Below are positions 15,922-22,748 of a stretch of DNA of 42,018 bases, piece after piece. The translations under genes and the position numbers were made by a program. Position 1 is the stretch's first letter; each line of letters opens with the position of its first letter. The notes under the pieces were generated by a model. It was not told the DNA's origin. It searched no databases and saw only the letters and a program-made list of their open reading frames with translations. This DNA comes from Chloroflexota bacterium. GTDB lineage: Bacteria; Chloroflexota; Anaerolineae; UBA4142. Location of the stretch: NCBI GenBank assembly GCA_016215025.1, contig JACRMI010000187.1, forward strand, positions 1-42,018. The letters run 5' to 3'.

Positions 15922-16863
15922 CTACTTCTCTTCCCAAAACCGATCACTCAGATACTTGAACCCTGCATCCGGAAACACCGTAACGACAACGCCCTCGCGT
16001 AGTTTTTCCGCAACCTGAATCGCCGCAACCGCCGCTGCGCCCGCCGACACGCCAACAAACAAGCCTTCCTCGCGCGCAAGGCGTTTGACCATCGCATGCG
16101 CCTCTTCGGTCGATACGGTCACTTGCGCGTCAGCCAGTGATGCATCGTAAATGGCGGGAACTATCGCGGTCTGATAGTGTTTCAATCCTTCCAAGCCGTG
16201 AAATGGCGCATCGGGTTGAGCGGCAATGAGTTGCACATTGGGATTTAGTTCGCGCAGGCGGCGTCCTGTGCCGATAAAAGTGCCGCTCGTTCCTAGCCCT
16301 GCTACAAAATGCGTTATCTCTCCATGCGTCTGTTCCCACACTTCGACGCCGGTCGTGTTGTAATGCGCTTGCCAATTGGCGGGGTTGCTGTACTGGTCAG
16401 CGTAGAAATATTGTCCTGGATTCGCCGCCACAATTTCGCGCGCCCGACGAATCGCGCCGTCTGCGCCTTCCAGGGCATTCGAGAAAACCAAATCGGCGTG
16501 ATACGCGCGCAGGATTTTGATTCGTTCGGGACTCGCATTTTCAGGAATGACGAGCTTGGCTTGATAGCCGCGGGCGGCGCACAGCATGGCATACGCAATG
16601 CCCATGTTGCCCGAAGTCGCATCGAGCAAAATTTTGTGGGGGGTTAATTTTCCCGCGCGTTCAGCCGCCAGAATAATTTCGCGCGCGGGACGATCCTTGA
16701 CCGAGCCGCTCGGATTGAACCATTCGGCTTTGGCATAGACTTGCACCGGCTGAACATGCTCCGCAATTCGCCGCAATGAAACGAGCGGCGTGTCGCCAAC
16801 CAGATCGAACACATCGGTTCCGAGTTTGACGCGAAGATGTTCGAGCGTATTTTGATGTAACAT
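15922..16863 (-). CDS. cysM: Cysteine synthase, CysM type
   Basis: A 313-residue PLP enzyme that makes cysteine from an activated serine (O-acetyl- or O-phosphoserine) and a sulfur donor. PLP-binding K56 is in NPSGSVKDRPA, the substrate loop is DATSGNMGIA (81-90) and the phosphate loop is GLGTSGTFIGTG. NPSGSVKDR and the ATSGN context are closer to CysM than to CysK (which has NPSFSVKCR), so CysM or a related family member is the best call. The ATG has GGAG about 7 bases upstream. The gene sits alone behind a promoter, a Cys-codon leader ORF and a terminator, so it is probably induced by cysteine shortage. Confidence 0.92.
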   Translation of the reverse strand: MLHQNTLEHLRVKLGTDVFDLVGDTPLVSLRRIAEHVQPVQVYAKAEWFNPSGSVKDRPAREIILAAERAGKLTPHKILLDATSGNMGIAYAMLCAARGYQAKLVIPENASPERIKILRAYHADLVFSNALEGADGAIRRAREIVAANPGQYFYADQYSNPANWQAHYNTTGVEVWEQTHGEITHFVAGLGTSGTFIGTGRRLRELNPNVQLIAAQPDAPFHGLEGLKHYQTAIVPAIYDASLADAQVTVSTEEAHAMVKRLAREEGLFVGVSAGAAAVAAIQVAEKLREGVVVTVFPDAGFKYLSDRFWEEK

Positions 16864-16881
16864 GCTGACTCCATCGTTTGG

Positions 16882-16967
16882 AAAATAAAAAGACCAACCT
16901 CTGCTGGTAAACTGTTGCCCGCTAATAGCAGCGCGGAAGCAACAGTCATCCCAGGTCGGTTGGTCTT
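16882..16967 (-). terminator. Intrinsic terminator/attenuator in the cysM leader
   Basis: On the minus strand AAGACCAACC (16967-16958) pairs perfectly with GGTTGGTCTT (16899-16890), followed by TTTATTTT. Nested pairs CCTGG/CCAG and CTGTTGC/GCAACAG extend the structure. It lies before cysM in the same transcript, so it would stop transcription unless it is opened. Bases 16933-16940, inside the structure, are perfectly complementary to 16988-16995 in the leader ORF, giving a candidate competing pairing. Confidence 0.75.
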
Positions 16968-16982
16968 GGTGTCGTTGGGTGG

Positions 16983-17021
16983 CTATCGCTTCCGCTTATG
17001 ACACAAGCATCGATTCAGCAT
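16983..17021 (-). CDS. Leader peptide with two Cys codons upstream of cysM
   Basis: A 12-codon ORF, MLNRCLCHKRKR then TAG, with GGAG 7 bases before its ATG and about 20 bases after the predicted transcription start. Cys codons TGC and TGT are codons 5 and 7. The last four codons contain GCGGAAGC (16995-16988), which can pair with GCTTCCGC (16940-16933) inside the downstream terminator. The layout (promoter, ribosome site, short peptide rich in the pathway's amino acid, terminator, biosynthetic gene) is that of ribosome-mediated attenuation. With plentiful Cys the ribosome would reach the stop codon and cover the pairing segment, letting the terminator form. With scarce Cys it would stall at codon 5 or 7; a stall at codon 5 leaves the segment free to pair. 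The mechanism is inferred. Confidence 0.65.
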   Translation of the reverse strand: MLNRCLCHKRKR

Positions 17022-17048
17022 TGGCTTACTCCGATTCAATCGTGGACT

Positions 17049-17076
17049 ATTATATCATGCGAACTTGGTTGTGCAA
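17049..17076 (-). promoter_or_regulatory. Sigma70 promoter of the cysM leader
   Basis: On the minus strand TTGCAC (17071-17076) and a perfect TATAAT (17049-17054) are 16 bases apart, with a TGA extension directly before the -10 box. The expected start is near 17042, followed by the leader ORF at 17021. Confidence 0.8.
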
Positions 17077-17131
17077 GGGTTGGATCACTTTTCTAATTCA
17101 TTTCTAATTATTGGCGATTCAGGAATACGGT

Positions 17132-17160
17132 TTGCATTTCAACTTGAACCGATTTATAAT
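17132..17160 (+). promoter_or_regulatory. Sigma70 promoter of the two-component operon
   Basis: TTGCAT (17132-17137) and TATAAT (17155-17160) are exactly 17 bases apart. Transcription would begin near 17167. This rules out earlier in-frame starts of the kinase gene and supports the ATG at 17237. The divergent cysM promoter is only about 55 bases away. The rest of 16864-17236 holds the cysM leader and short untranslated sequence. Confidence 0.75.
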
Positions 17161-17236
17161 TCGCCCGCCCGCTGACCGGATAAGCACAAGAACGTGCGCA
17201 GGCAGGATTGGAAATTTTGGTTTTGGGCAGTCGCTG

Positions 17237-19045
17237 ATGAATGGTAAACCTCGTTCACCTCAATGGCTTGCAGTGTTAAAGCCAGTTTTTTTTACGGTGA
17301 TTATTCTAGTCGCCGTCTATTTCGGATTGTCCGCCGTTCTCCCTGCGCCTCTGGTTTCCGGTCTAATTCTCCTCGCCGCAATCATCGCCGTTCTGATCGT
17401 TTCCAACTCTCAATCCTCCGCCATTTCACACTATGAGCACGATTTGGACGCGCGTGGTCGCGTGACCCAAGCCATTAATTCATCCCTCGACCAAAATCAA
17501 ATTCTCACTCGCGCGCTCGACGCGATTCTGGAATTGAATCATGCGGCAGCGGGCAGAGTGTGGCTGATCGAATCGGATAAAAACCTTTTGCGAAACGCCC
17601 TGCATCGCGGATTGTTTCCCGATGCGTTCACCGAACCGGCTACGCTAAAAGTAGGTGAGAGTATTGCAGGACGCGTGGCACAATCGGGTTCTGCCGAATT
17701 TGTCAATGACTTGAACTTGGAACAATTGCGCACGCGCGGTTTCGTCGAACTCATCAGTGTGCCGATTGCTGCAAGAACAAAGGTCATTGGCGTCATCGAC
17801 ATCGCGGCGCGACATCGCGGTGAGCTTGGCGCTACGATGCTAAATTCGCTCACGTCGATTGGGCATGAGGTTGGCTTGGCGATTGAGAATGCGCGTTTGT
17901 TTGAGTCGATGCGCGAGCGCCAACAATCGGCAGAGAAGCTGTATAAAACCGGAACGGCACTTGCATCCAAGTTGCAGTTGGAACAGGTCCTCAATACAGT
18001 GACTGAACGCGGTCGCTCGCTCTTGGAAGTCGATGCAACTGCGCTCTGCCTGTGGGACGAGCATAATCGCTGGCTGGTGGTCGGCAGCGAAAGTGGTCCC
18101 GCCGATGCATTTGAATCCGCAGCGAATATCGGCAATCGGGTCGCGCAACGCACGAGTATGCTCCGTATCGATGCGACCCATCAGGACGATTGCATCGTGT
18201 GCGCGTTAATTCGACCCTCTTATCGTGCCGCGCATATCGAAATGCCATTACGCGTCGCGGATCAAGTGATTGGTTGCTTGTGTGTTTCTAGTTCACGCGC
18301 GCAAACGTTCAGCGCGCACCAAATCGAAATGTTGGGCGGACTTGCCTATCAAGCCTCGCTCGCCATCGAAAATGCGCGCGCGTATGATCGCGCGGGGAAC
18401 ACTGCCATTGTGATGGAACGCGAGCGACTGGCGCGCGAGATGCACGATACGCTTGCCCAAGTGTTAGGATTTGTAAACACCAAATCGCAAGCGCTGCATG
18501 AGCTTTTGAAAGCAGGCAAGATCGATGCGGCGCGCGAACAAGTGGATCACCTGATCGAGTTGTCGCAAGAATTGTCTGCCGATGTGCGCGAAGTGATTTT
18601 GGGTTTGCGCACTGCCTTGTCACCGGAGAAGAGTTTGTTGCCGACCCTCAACGATTACGTACAAGCGTTTAGCAAGCAGAGCGGCATTGCAACTGAATTG
18701 GTCGTTGCAGAGAATGCGCGCACGCTTGCGTTTGCGCCAGCCGTCGAGTTGCAGATGATCCGGATCGTCCAAGAGTCGTTGACCAATATTCGCAAACATG
18801 CTCATGCGCAACATGCCGTCGTCCGCTTTGCCACCATCGATGGTCATGCCGAGATGCGCATTGAAGACGATGGCGCGGGTTTCGATCCGGCGCGAATCAC
18901 GCGCGGCGATTGGCCCCAGTTCGGATTGCAAACGATGCGCGAGCGCGCGCAATCGATTGGCGGCGCATTCGTCATCGTTTCGAAACCGAATCTGGGGACT
19001 CAAATCATCGTGCAAATTCCATTATCTTATTCGAGGGCATACTAG
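17237..19045 (+). CDS. NarL/LiaS-type sensor histidine kinase with two GAF domains
   Basis: A 602-residue kinase. Two membrane segments (about 14-32 and 36-55) are followed by two GAF-like domains (about 85-235 and 255-385), then HisKA_3 with phosphoacceptor H403 in ERERLAREMHDTLAQVLG, and a HATPase domain with the N box ESLTNIRKHAHA and the G1 box EDDGAGFD. The sensory input is probably a small ligand or redox state bound by a GAF domain, since the extracytoplasmic loop between the membrane segments is only a few residues. The ATG at 17237 lies about 70 bases after the predicted transcription start, without a strong ribosome site. The response regulator follows after 2 bases, so they form a pair. 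Confidence 0.93.
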   Translation: MNGKPRSPQWLAVLKPVFFTVIILVAVYFGLSAVLPAPLVSGLILLAAIIAVLIVSNSQSSAISHYEHDLDARGRVTQAINSSLDQNQILTRALDAILELNHAAAGRVWLIESDKNLLRNALHRGLFPDAFTEPATLKVGESIAGRVAQSGSAEFVNDLNLEQLRTRGFVELISVPIAARTKVIGVIDIAARHRGELGATMLNSLTSIGHEVGLAIENARLFESMRERQQSAEKLYKTGTALASKLQLEQVLNTVTERGRSLLEVDATALCLWDEHNRWLVVGSESGPADAFESAANIGNRVAQRTSMLRIDATHQDDCIVCALIRPSYRAAHIEMPLRVADQVIGCLCVSSSRAQTFSAHQIEMLGGLAYQASLAIENARAYDRAGNTAIVMERERLAREMHDTLAQVLGFVNTKSQALHELLKAGKIDAAREQVDHLIELSQELSADVREVILGLRTALSPEKSLLPTLNDYVQAFSKQSGIATELVVAENARTLAFAPAVELQMIRIVQESLTNIRKHAHAQHAVVRFATIDGHAEMRIEDDGAGFDPARITRGDWPQFGLQTMRERAQSIGGAFVIVSKPNLGTQIIVQIPLSYSRAY

Positions 19046-19047
19046 CA

Positions 19048-19704
19048 ATGGCGATGCGTGTGTTGCTGGTCGATGATCATCCTTTGTTTCGTGATGGATT
19101 GGCGACGTTATTACGAGCACGAGGAATGGAGATCGTTGGTCAAGCCAGCAATGGATTGGAAGCATTGGAACAGGCGCGCCTGAGCAAACCCGATCTGATT
19201 CTGATGGACGTGAACATGCCGCAGATGAATGGCTTGGAATCGACGCGTCTCATCAAGACGGAGATGCCCGACACCACGATCGTCATTCTCACGGTTTCCG
19301 ACGACGACGAGAATTTATTTGAGGCGATCAAGAGCGGCGCGCAGGGTTATCTGCTCAAGAGTATGCCGTCGCAATCCTTTTTTGAAATGCTCGATGGAGT
19401 CACACGCGGCGAAGCGCCGATGACGCGCATCTTGGCAAGCAAAATCCTGGGTGAATTTACGCGCCATTTGCAGCAAGAGCAAGCGCGCGTAGAAAGCAAA
19501 GAGGACCTAACTGACCGGGAGAAAGAGGTCTTGCAGCTTGTCGCCGAGGGTTCGACGAATCGCTTCATCGCAGGCAAATTGAATGTCACCGAGAATACGG
19601 TGAAATTCCATTTGAAAAATATTTTGGAAAAACTGCATCTGCATAATCGCGCTCAAGCCGCCGCCTACGCGATGCAGTCTGGATTGCTGAAAAAGAAAAC
19701 ATAA
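19048..19704 (+). CDS. NarL/FixJ-family response regulator
   Basis: A 218-residue DNA-binding regulator. The receiver domain has D9/D10 in LLVDDHPLFRDGL, the phosphorylated D54 in LILMDVNMPQ and the conserved Lys in YLLKSMPS. The C-terminal LuxR-type helix-turn-helix (LTDREKEVLQLVAEGSTNRFI, then ENTVKFHLKNILEKLHLHNR) binds DNA. It begins 2 bases after the kinase stop and is surely its partner. Targets are unknown. The gene ends at the convergent palindromic terminator 19709-19747. Confidence 0.96.
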   Translation: MAMRVLLVDDHPLFRDGLATLLRARGMEIVGQASNGLEALEQARLSKPDLILMDVNMPQMNGLESTRLIKTEMPDTTIVILTVSDDDENLFEAIKSGAQGYLLKSMPSQSFFEMLDGVTRGEAPMTRILASKILGEFTRHLQQEQARVESKEDLTDREKEVLQLVAEGSTNRFIAGKLNVTENTVKFHLKNILEKLHLHNRAQAAAYAMQSGLLKKKT

Positions 19705-19708
19705 CACA

Positions 19709-19747
19709 ACGTGCGACGCACTTTCGCGAAGCGAGTGCGTCGCACGT
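19709..19747. terminator. Bidirectional terminator-like palindrome between the response regulator and V4R genes
   Basis: A perfect 14-base inverted repeat (19709-19722 with 19734-19747) around an 11-base loop, between two converging genes. The stem core GTGCGACGCAC and the trailing GCACGTTTCT are the same as in the palindrome at 15886-15912. Confidence 0.7.
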
Positions 19748-19749
19748 TT

Positions 19750-20256
19750 CTATACGCCCCGAATCACAAACTTGCAGTGCGTGTGCCCCATCGCCAAACA
19801 TTCTTCTTCGTTAGCTATGACCTCACGCCCGAAAATTCCGCGGGCGAGTCCCGCAAATACTCCGCGAATTAAATGACACACACCGCGCTCTGATTTCCCA
19901 TACGCTGTCGCAAACGGCGAACTTTCGACGATCAAGTCCAGCGTGCAACTTGCAACGCTGAAACTTGAAACTGTGAACTTGCCCCAGCCGATTTCGGTAC
20001 CCATCTTCGCCATAAACTCAACCGACTGCGCATCGGTCAAGCCGAACACCTCGCGATATTTCTTCGCGCTCAATGTCCCGCCCGTGTAGCCGCCCGCAAA
20101 CAGCAAATCGTCCGCGCGCACGCCGAGTGTTTCTTCCGCGGCTTTTTGAAACGCGATCAACGTTTCCGGGCGAATGAGCAGATAGCGCACGTCGTTATAG
20201 AGCAGCGCGCCGCGTTCTTCGTCGAATTTTAGATCGGCGATAATTGAATTGTTCAT
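19750..20256 (-). CDS. V4R-domain protein
   Basis: A 168-residue protein with the layout of V4R (4-vinyl-reductase-like) sensor domains: a mixed N-terminal part, a central segment with FGLTDAQSVEFMAKMG, and a C-terminal ECLAMGHTHCKFVIRG, in which the Cys pair and the GHTHC pattern are typical. V4R domains bind small hydrophobic molecules or metal-linked ligands and often act as sensors or carriers; a specific role cannot be assigned. The start is given at the ATG 20256; a GTG one codon earlier is possible. It follows the ATPase gene by only a few bases and may be translationally coupled to it. It is the last gene of the long minus-strand block. Confidence 0.75.
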   Translation of the reverse strand: MNNSIIADLKFDEERGALLYNDVRYLLIRPETLIAFQKAAEETLGVRADDLLFAGGYTGGTLSAKKYREVFGLTDAQSVEFMAKMGTEIGWGKFTVSSFSVASCTLDLIVESSPFATAYGKSERGVCHLIRGVFAGLARGIFGREVIANEEECLAMGHTHCKFVIRGV

Positions 20257-20260
20257 CACT

Positions 20261-20995
20261 TTAACCTGTCGCTCGTTCGTTCGATTTCAAAAACGCCGTC
20301 GGGTCCGTCATGAATTCTCGGTAGAGTTGGAAGGTCTGCGTTCGCTCGAACGTCGTTTCGCAAATTCGCTCGCCGTCGAAACTGAAGATTTGCGCGCCAG
20401 GCAACGAGAGCAAAATTGGTGAATGCGTCGCAATGATAAATTGCGTGTTGGATTGGTTGCGCAGTGAATGCAACAATCTGACCAGACGCGCCTGACTCGA
20501 CGGCGAGAGCGCGGCTTCTGGCTCATCCATCAAATGCAGACCGGGGAAACGATAGCGTCCTTCAAAGTACGAAAGCGTGCCTTGCCCATGCGAAAGCTTG
20601 TTGATCAATTGTCCGCCGAAATATTTCAGTTGACCTGGGTCATTGATCGCCACATCGTCGAGCAGATCGGCGAATTCATAAAATGTGGCGGCGCTAAACA
20701 AACTTCCCTTGGCAGGTCCGTTCGCCCAGTCGAGCATGAGATACTTGAACAAATCCGTTTCGTACGGATTCGCGTGAACCATGTGCCGCTTCGGGCTAAC
20801 CCAAATGTGGATGTTGCATTTACGCACAATGGCTTCGAGCAAAGTCGATTTGCCTGAGCCATTTTCGCCGACAAAGAAACAAATCGGATGCGTAAAATGC
20901 AACATCGGCGTGCTACGAAATAAATTCAAATTGAATGGATAATCTGTGATCGATGGAAATCGTTCGCTTTCGATTCGAACGGATTTGAGCAACAT
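20261..20995 (-). CDS. AAA/ABC-type ATPase (predicted ATPase, COG3910-like)
   Basis: A 244-residue soluble ATPase. Walker A GENGSGKST is at 43-51, an ABC-like signature LSHGQ at 134-138, Walker B LHLMDEPEAALS at about 153-164 and a switch His (THSP, H191). There are no membrane segments and no DNA-binding domain. Stand-alone ATPases of this type are widespread and mostly uncharacterised; some act in toxin or DNA-repair contexts. Here it starts 5 bases after the hyuB stop and is followed by the V4R gene, so it is probably co-transcribed with the hydantoinase genes. Function unknown. Confidence 0.85.
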   Translation of the reverse strand: MLLKSVRIESERFPSITDYPFNLNLFRSTPMLHFTHPICFFVGENGSGKSTLLEAIVRKCNIHIWVSPKRHMVHANPYETDLFKYLMLDWANGPAKGSLFSAATFYEFADLLDDVAINDPGQLKYFGGQLINKLSHGQGTLSYFEGRYRFPGLHLMDEPEAALSPSSQARLVRLLHSLRNQSNTQFIIATHSPILLSLPGAQIFSFDGERICETTFERTQTFQLYREFMTDPTAFLKSNERATG

Positions 20996-21000
20996 TGAGG

Positions 21001-22710
21001 CTACGATTTAACCTCCAACGTCTCTGGATCGATCACAATACCATAGTCCACTTTTGCCTGCTCGACACTTACCTTGCCATCGCGCACATCACGCCAGACC
21101 GCTTCGCGATCACGCTCATGCGGGTCGCCGTAGCCGCCTGCGCCCGGCAAGCGCAACGACACGACATCGCCTTCTTTCAGTTTGTCGAGACCTTTCGATT
21201 TGAGCGGCTTGACAGCGGGCGTGTCTGGGTTCAATACAAAATATCCCTTTGCGCCTTCTTTGCCGCCAAACAAACCAAACGGCGCAAACGCTTGGCGGTC
21301 GCCATAGCGCGCAAACGACAAATCGTTTATGAGTGAGCGAATGTCGCGCCGCAATGCCAACGCACCGCGATATTTCCCCGCGCCGCCGGTATCGGGAATG
21401 AATTCGTAACGCTCGACGCGCATTGGAAACTCCAACTCGACGGCTTCAATCGGCGTGTTCATAAAGCGCGCAAGGTGCGAGTCTTGTCCATCGCGTCCGT
21501 CTTTGCACCAACGCGCACCTGCGCCGCCGCCTTGAATATCGATGTAAACAAATCGCTTACCTGATTCAGGATGATAGCCGCTGAAACCACAATTGGTGAT
21601 TTGCCCATGCGAACCAGCCATCACACGATCCGGTAATGCTTGCGCAAGCGCGAGCATCATCGCTTCCGTAATTTTTTGCGATACATTTGTGCGCGCACCA
21701 CATGCGCGTGGTGGACGCGGATTCACGACAAGTCCTTCTTGCGCGCTAACTTCAAACGGTCGGTAGCATCCCGAGTTTGCAGGCACATGCGGATCGACGA
21801 CGGCGATGAGTGCGTAATACACCGCGGCATGAACGGTCGCAATCGGACAGTTCACATTGCCAGGCACTTCGGGATCGGTGCCGTCGAAATCGACCAGGAC
21901 ATGATCGCCTTTTTTGTGAATGTTCACCTGCAACTTGATCGGCTTGCCCGTCAAGCCATCATCGTCCACAAAGTCAACGCCCGTGTATGTGCCGTCAGGG
22001 ATTTTGGTCAAACCCTCGCGAATACGTTTCTCGGAATAATTGAGTAACGCATCCATGTGCAATTGCGCCACGTCGGGTCCGTACTTTTCAAACACCTGCT
22101 TCAAACGGCGCGCGCCGACAAAATCGGCGGAGGCTTGCGCGCGAATGTCGCCCAGCGTTTTATCGGGCACACGAATGTTGTTGTTTAAGATTCCGATAAG
22201 CTCTTGGTCTTCTTTGCCCTTTTTGTACAGCTTGACCATGGGAAAGCGCAAGCCCTCCAGATAAATTTCGGTCAAGCCACCTTGCGTGCCACCTGCCGCC
22301 GCGCCGCCCATGTCGGCGTGATGCGCAATCGATCCGACAAAGCCGACGAGTTTGCCTTGGTAGCGCACGGGCGCGAAGGTCACCAAGTCCATTACATGCT
22401 GCCCGCCGATGTATGGATCGTTGAAGATAATCACATCGCCGTCGTTGAGTTCGTCGTCACGAAAATGTTTGCGCAAGCTGCGCATTGGAATTTCAAAACC
22501 GGTGAGTAGCATCGGTGCGTGATGCGCTTGCGCAACCGTGTTGCCATGTCGATCAAACACGGCGCACGAAATGTCCTTGATCTCTTTGATGATGGTTGAG
22601 CGTGCGGTGCGAACGAGCGTGTGTCCCATCTCATCGGCGATTTGTTCCATCGAATAACGCAAGACCTGCATCAAGACTGGATCGGGTTTCAACATTTTCT
22701 TTGTTGGCAT
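21001..22710 (-). CDS. hyuB: Hydantoinase B/oxoprolinase-family protein (HyuB)
   Basis: A 569-residue subunit that, with HyuA, forms ATP-dependent amidohydrolases or carboxylases (N-methylhydantoinase, 5-oxoprolinase and acetone-carboxylase families). Typical segments include RYSMEQIADEMGHTLVRTARS, NDPYIGGQHVMDL, the metal-binding-like SIAHHADMGG and a C-terminal GAGGYGDPHERD. The start at 22710 has GGAG 7 bases upstream and gives the family N-terminus. It follows hyuA with a 34-base gap made mostly of the 22722-22748 palindrome. The substrate is unknown, but cyclic amides or ureides would fit the neighbouring amidohydrolase and Mo-hydroxylase genes. Confidence 0.93.
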   Translation of the reverse strand: MPTKKMLKPDPVLMQVLRYSMEQIADEMGHTLVRTARSTIIKEIKDISCAVFDRHGNTVAQAHHAPMLLTGFEIPMRSLRKHFRDDELNDGDVIIFNDPYIGGQHVMDLVTFAPVRYQGKLVGFVGSIAHHADMGGAAAGGTQGGLTEIYLEGLRFPMVKLYKKGKEDQELIGILNNNIRVPDKTLGDIRAQASADFVGARRLKQVFEKYGPDVAQLHMDALLNYSEKRIREGLTKIPDGTYTGVDFVDDDGLTGKPIKLQVNIHKKGDHVLVDFDGTDPEVPGNVNCPIATVHAAVYYALIAVVDPHVPANSGCYRPFEVSAQEGLVVNPRPPRACGARTNVSQKITEAMMLALAQALPDRVMAGSHGQITNCGFSGYHPESGKRFVYIDIQGGGAGARWCKDGRDGQDSHLARFMNTPIEAVELEFPMRVERYEFIPDTGGAGKYRGALALRRDIRSLINDLSFARYGDRQAFAPFGLFGGKEGAKGYFVLNPDTPAVKPLKSKGLDKLKEGDVVSLRLPGAGGYGDPHERDREAVWRDVRDGKVSVEQAKVDYGIVIDPETLEVKS

Positions 22711-22721
22711 ATGTTTCTCCG

Positions 22722-22748
22722 GTAGGGGTGACATCACGTCGCCCCTAC
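22722..22748. repeat. GTAGGGG/CCCCTAC palindrome containing the hyuA stop codon
   Basis: Seven-base arms (22722-22728 and 22742-22748) enclose 13 bases that can pair partly. The right arm supplies the TAG of hyuA (22745-22747). It fills almost the whole gap between hyuA and hyuB and resembles dispersed palindromes found in other genomes. Confidence 0.6.

Noticed and set aside
16882..17054. T-box or SAM riboswitch in the cysM leader
   Set aside because: No T-box core (GGTGG followed by ACCGCG) and no SAM-I core motifs are present; the short Cys-codon ORF explains the layout better.
17111..17236. Longer N-terminus of the two-component kinase from a TTG at 17111
   Set aside because: It lies upstream of the consensus promoter at 17132-17160 and adds unconserved residues.
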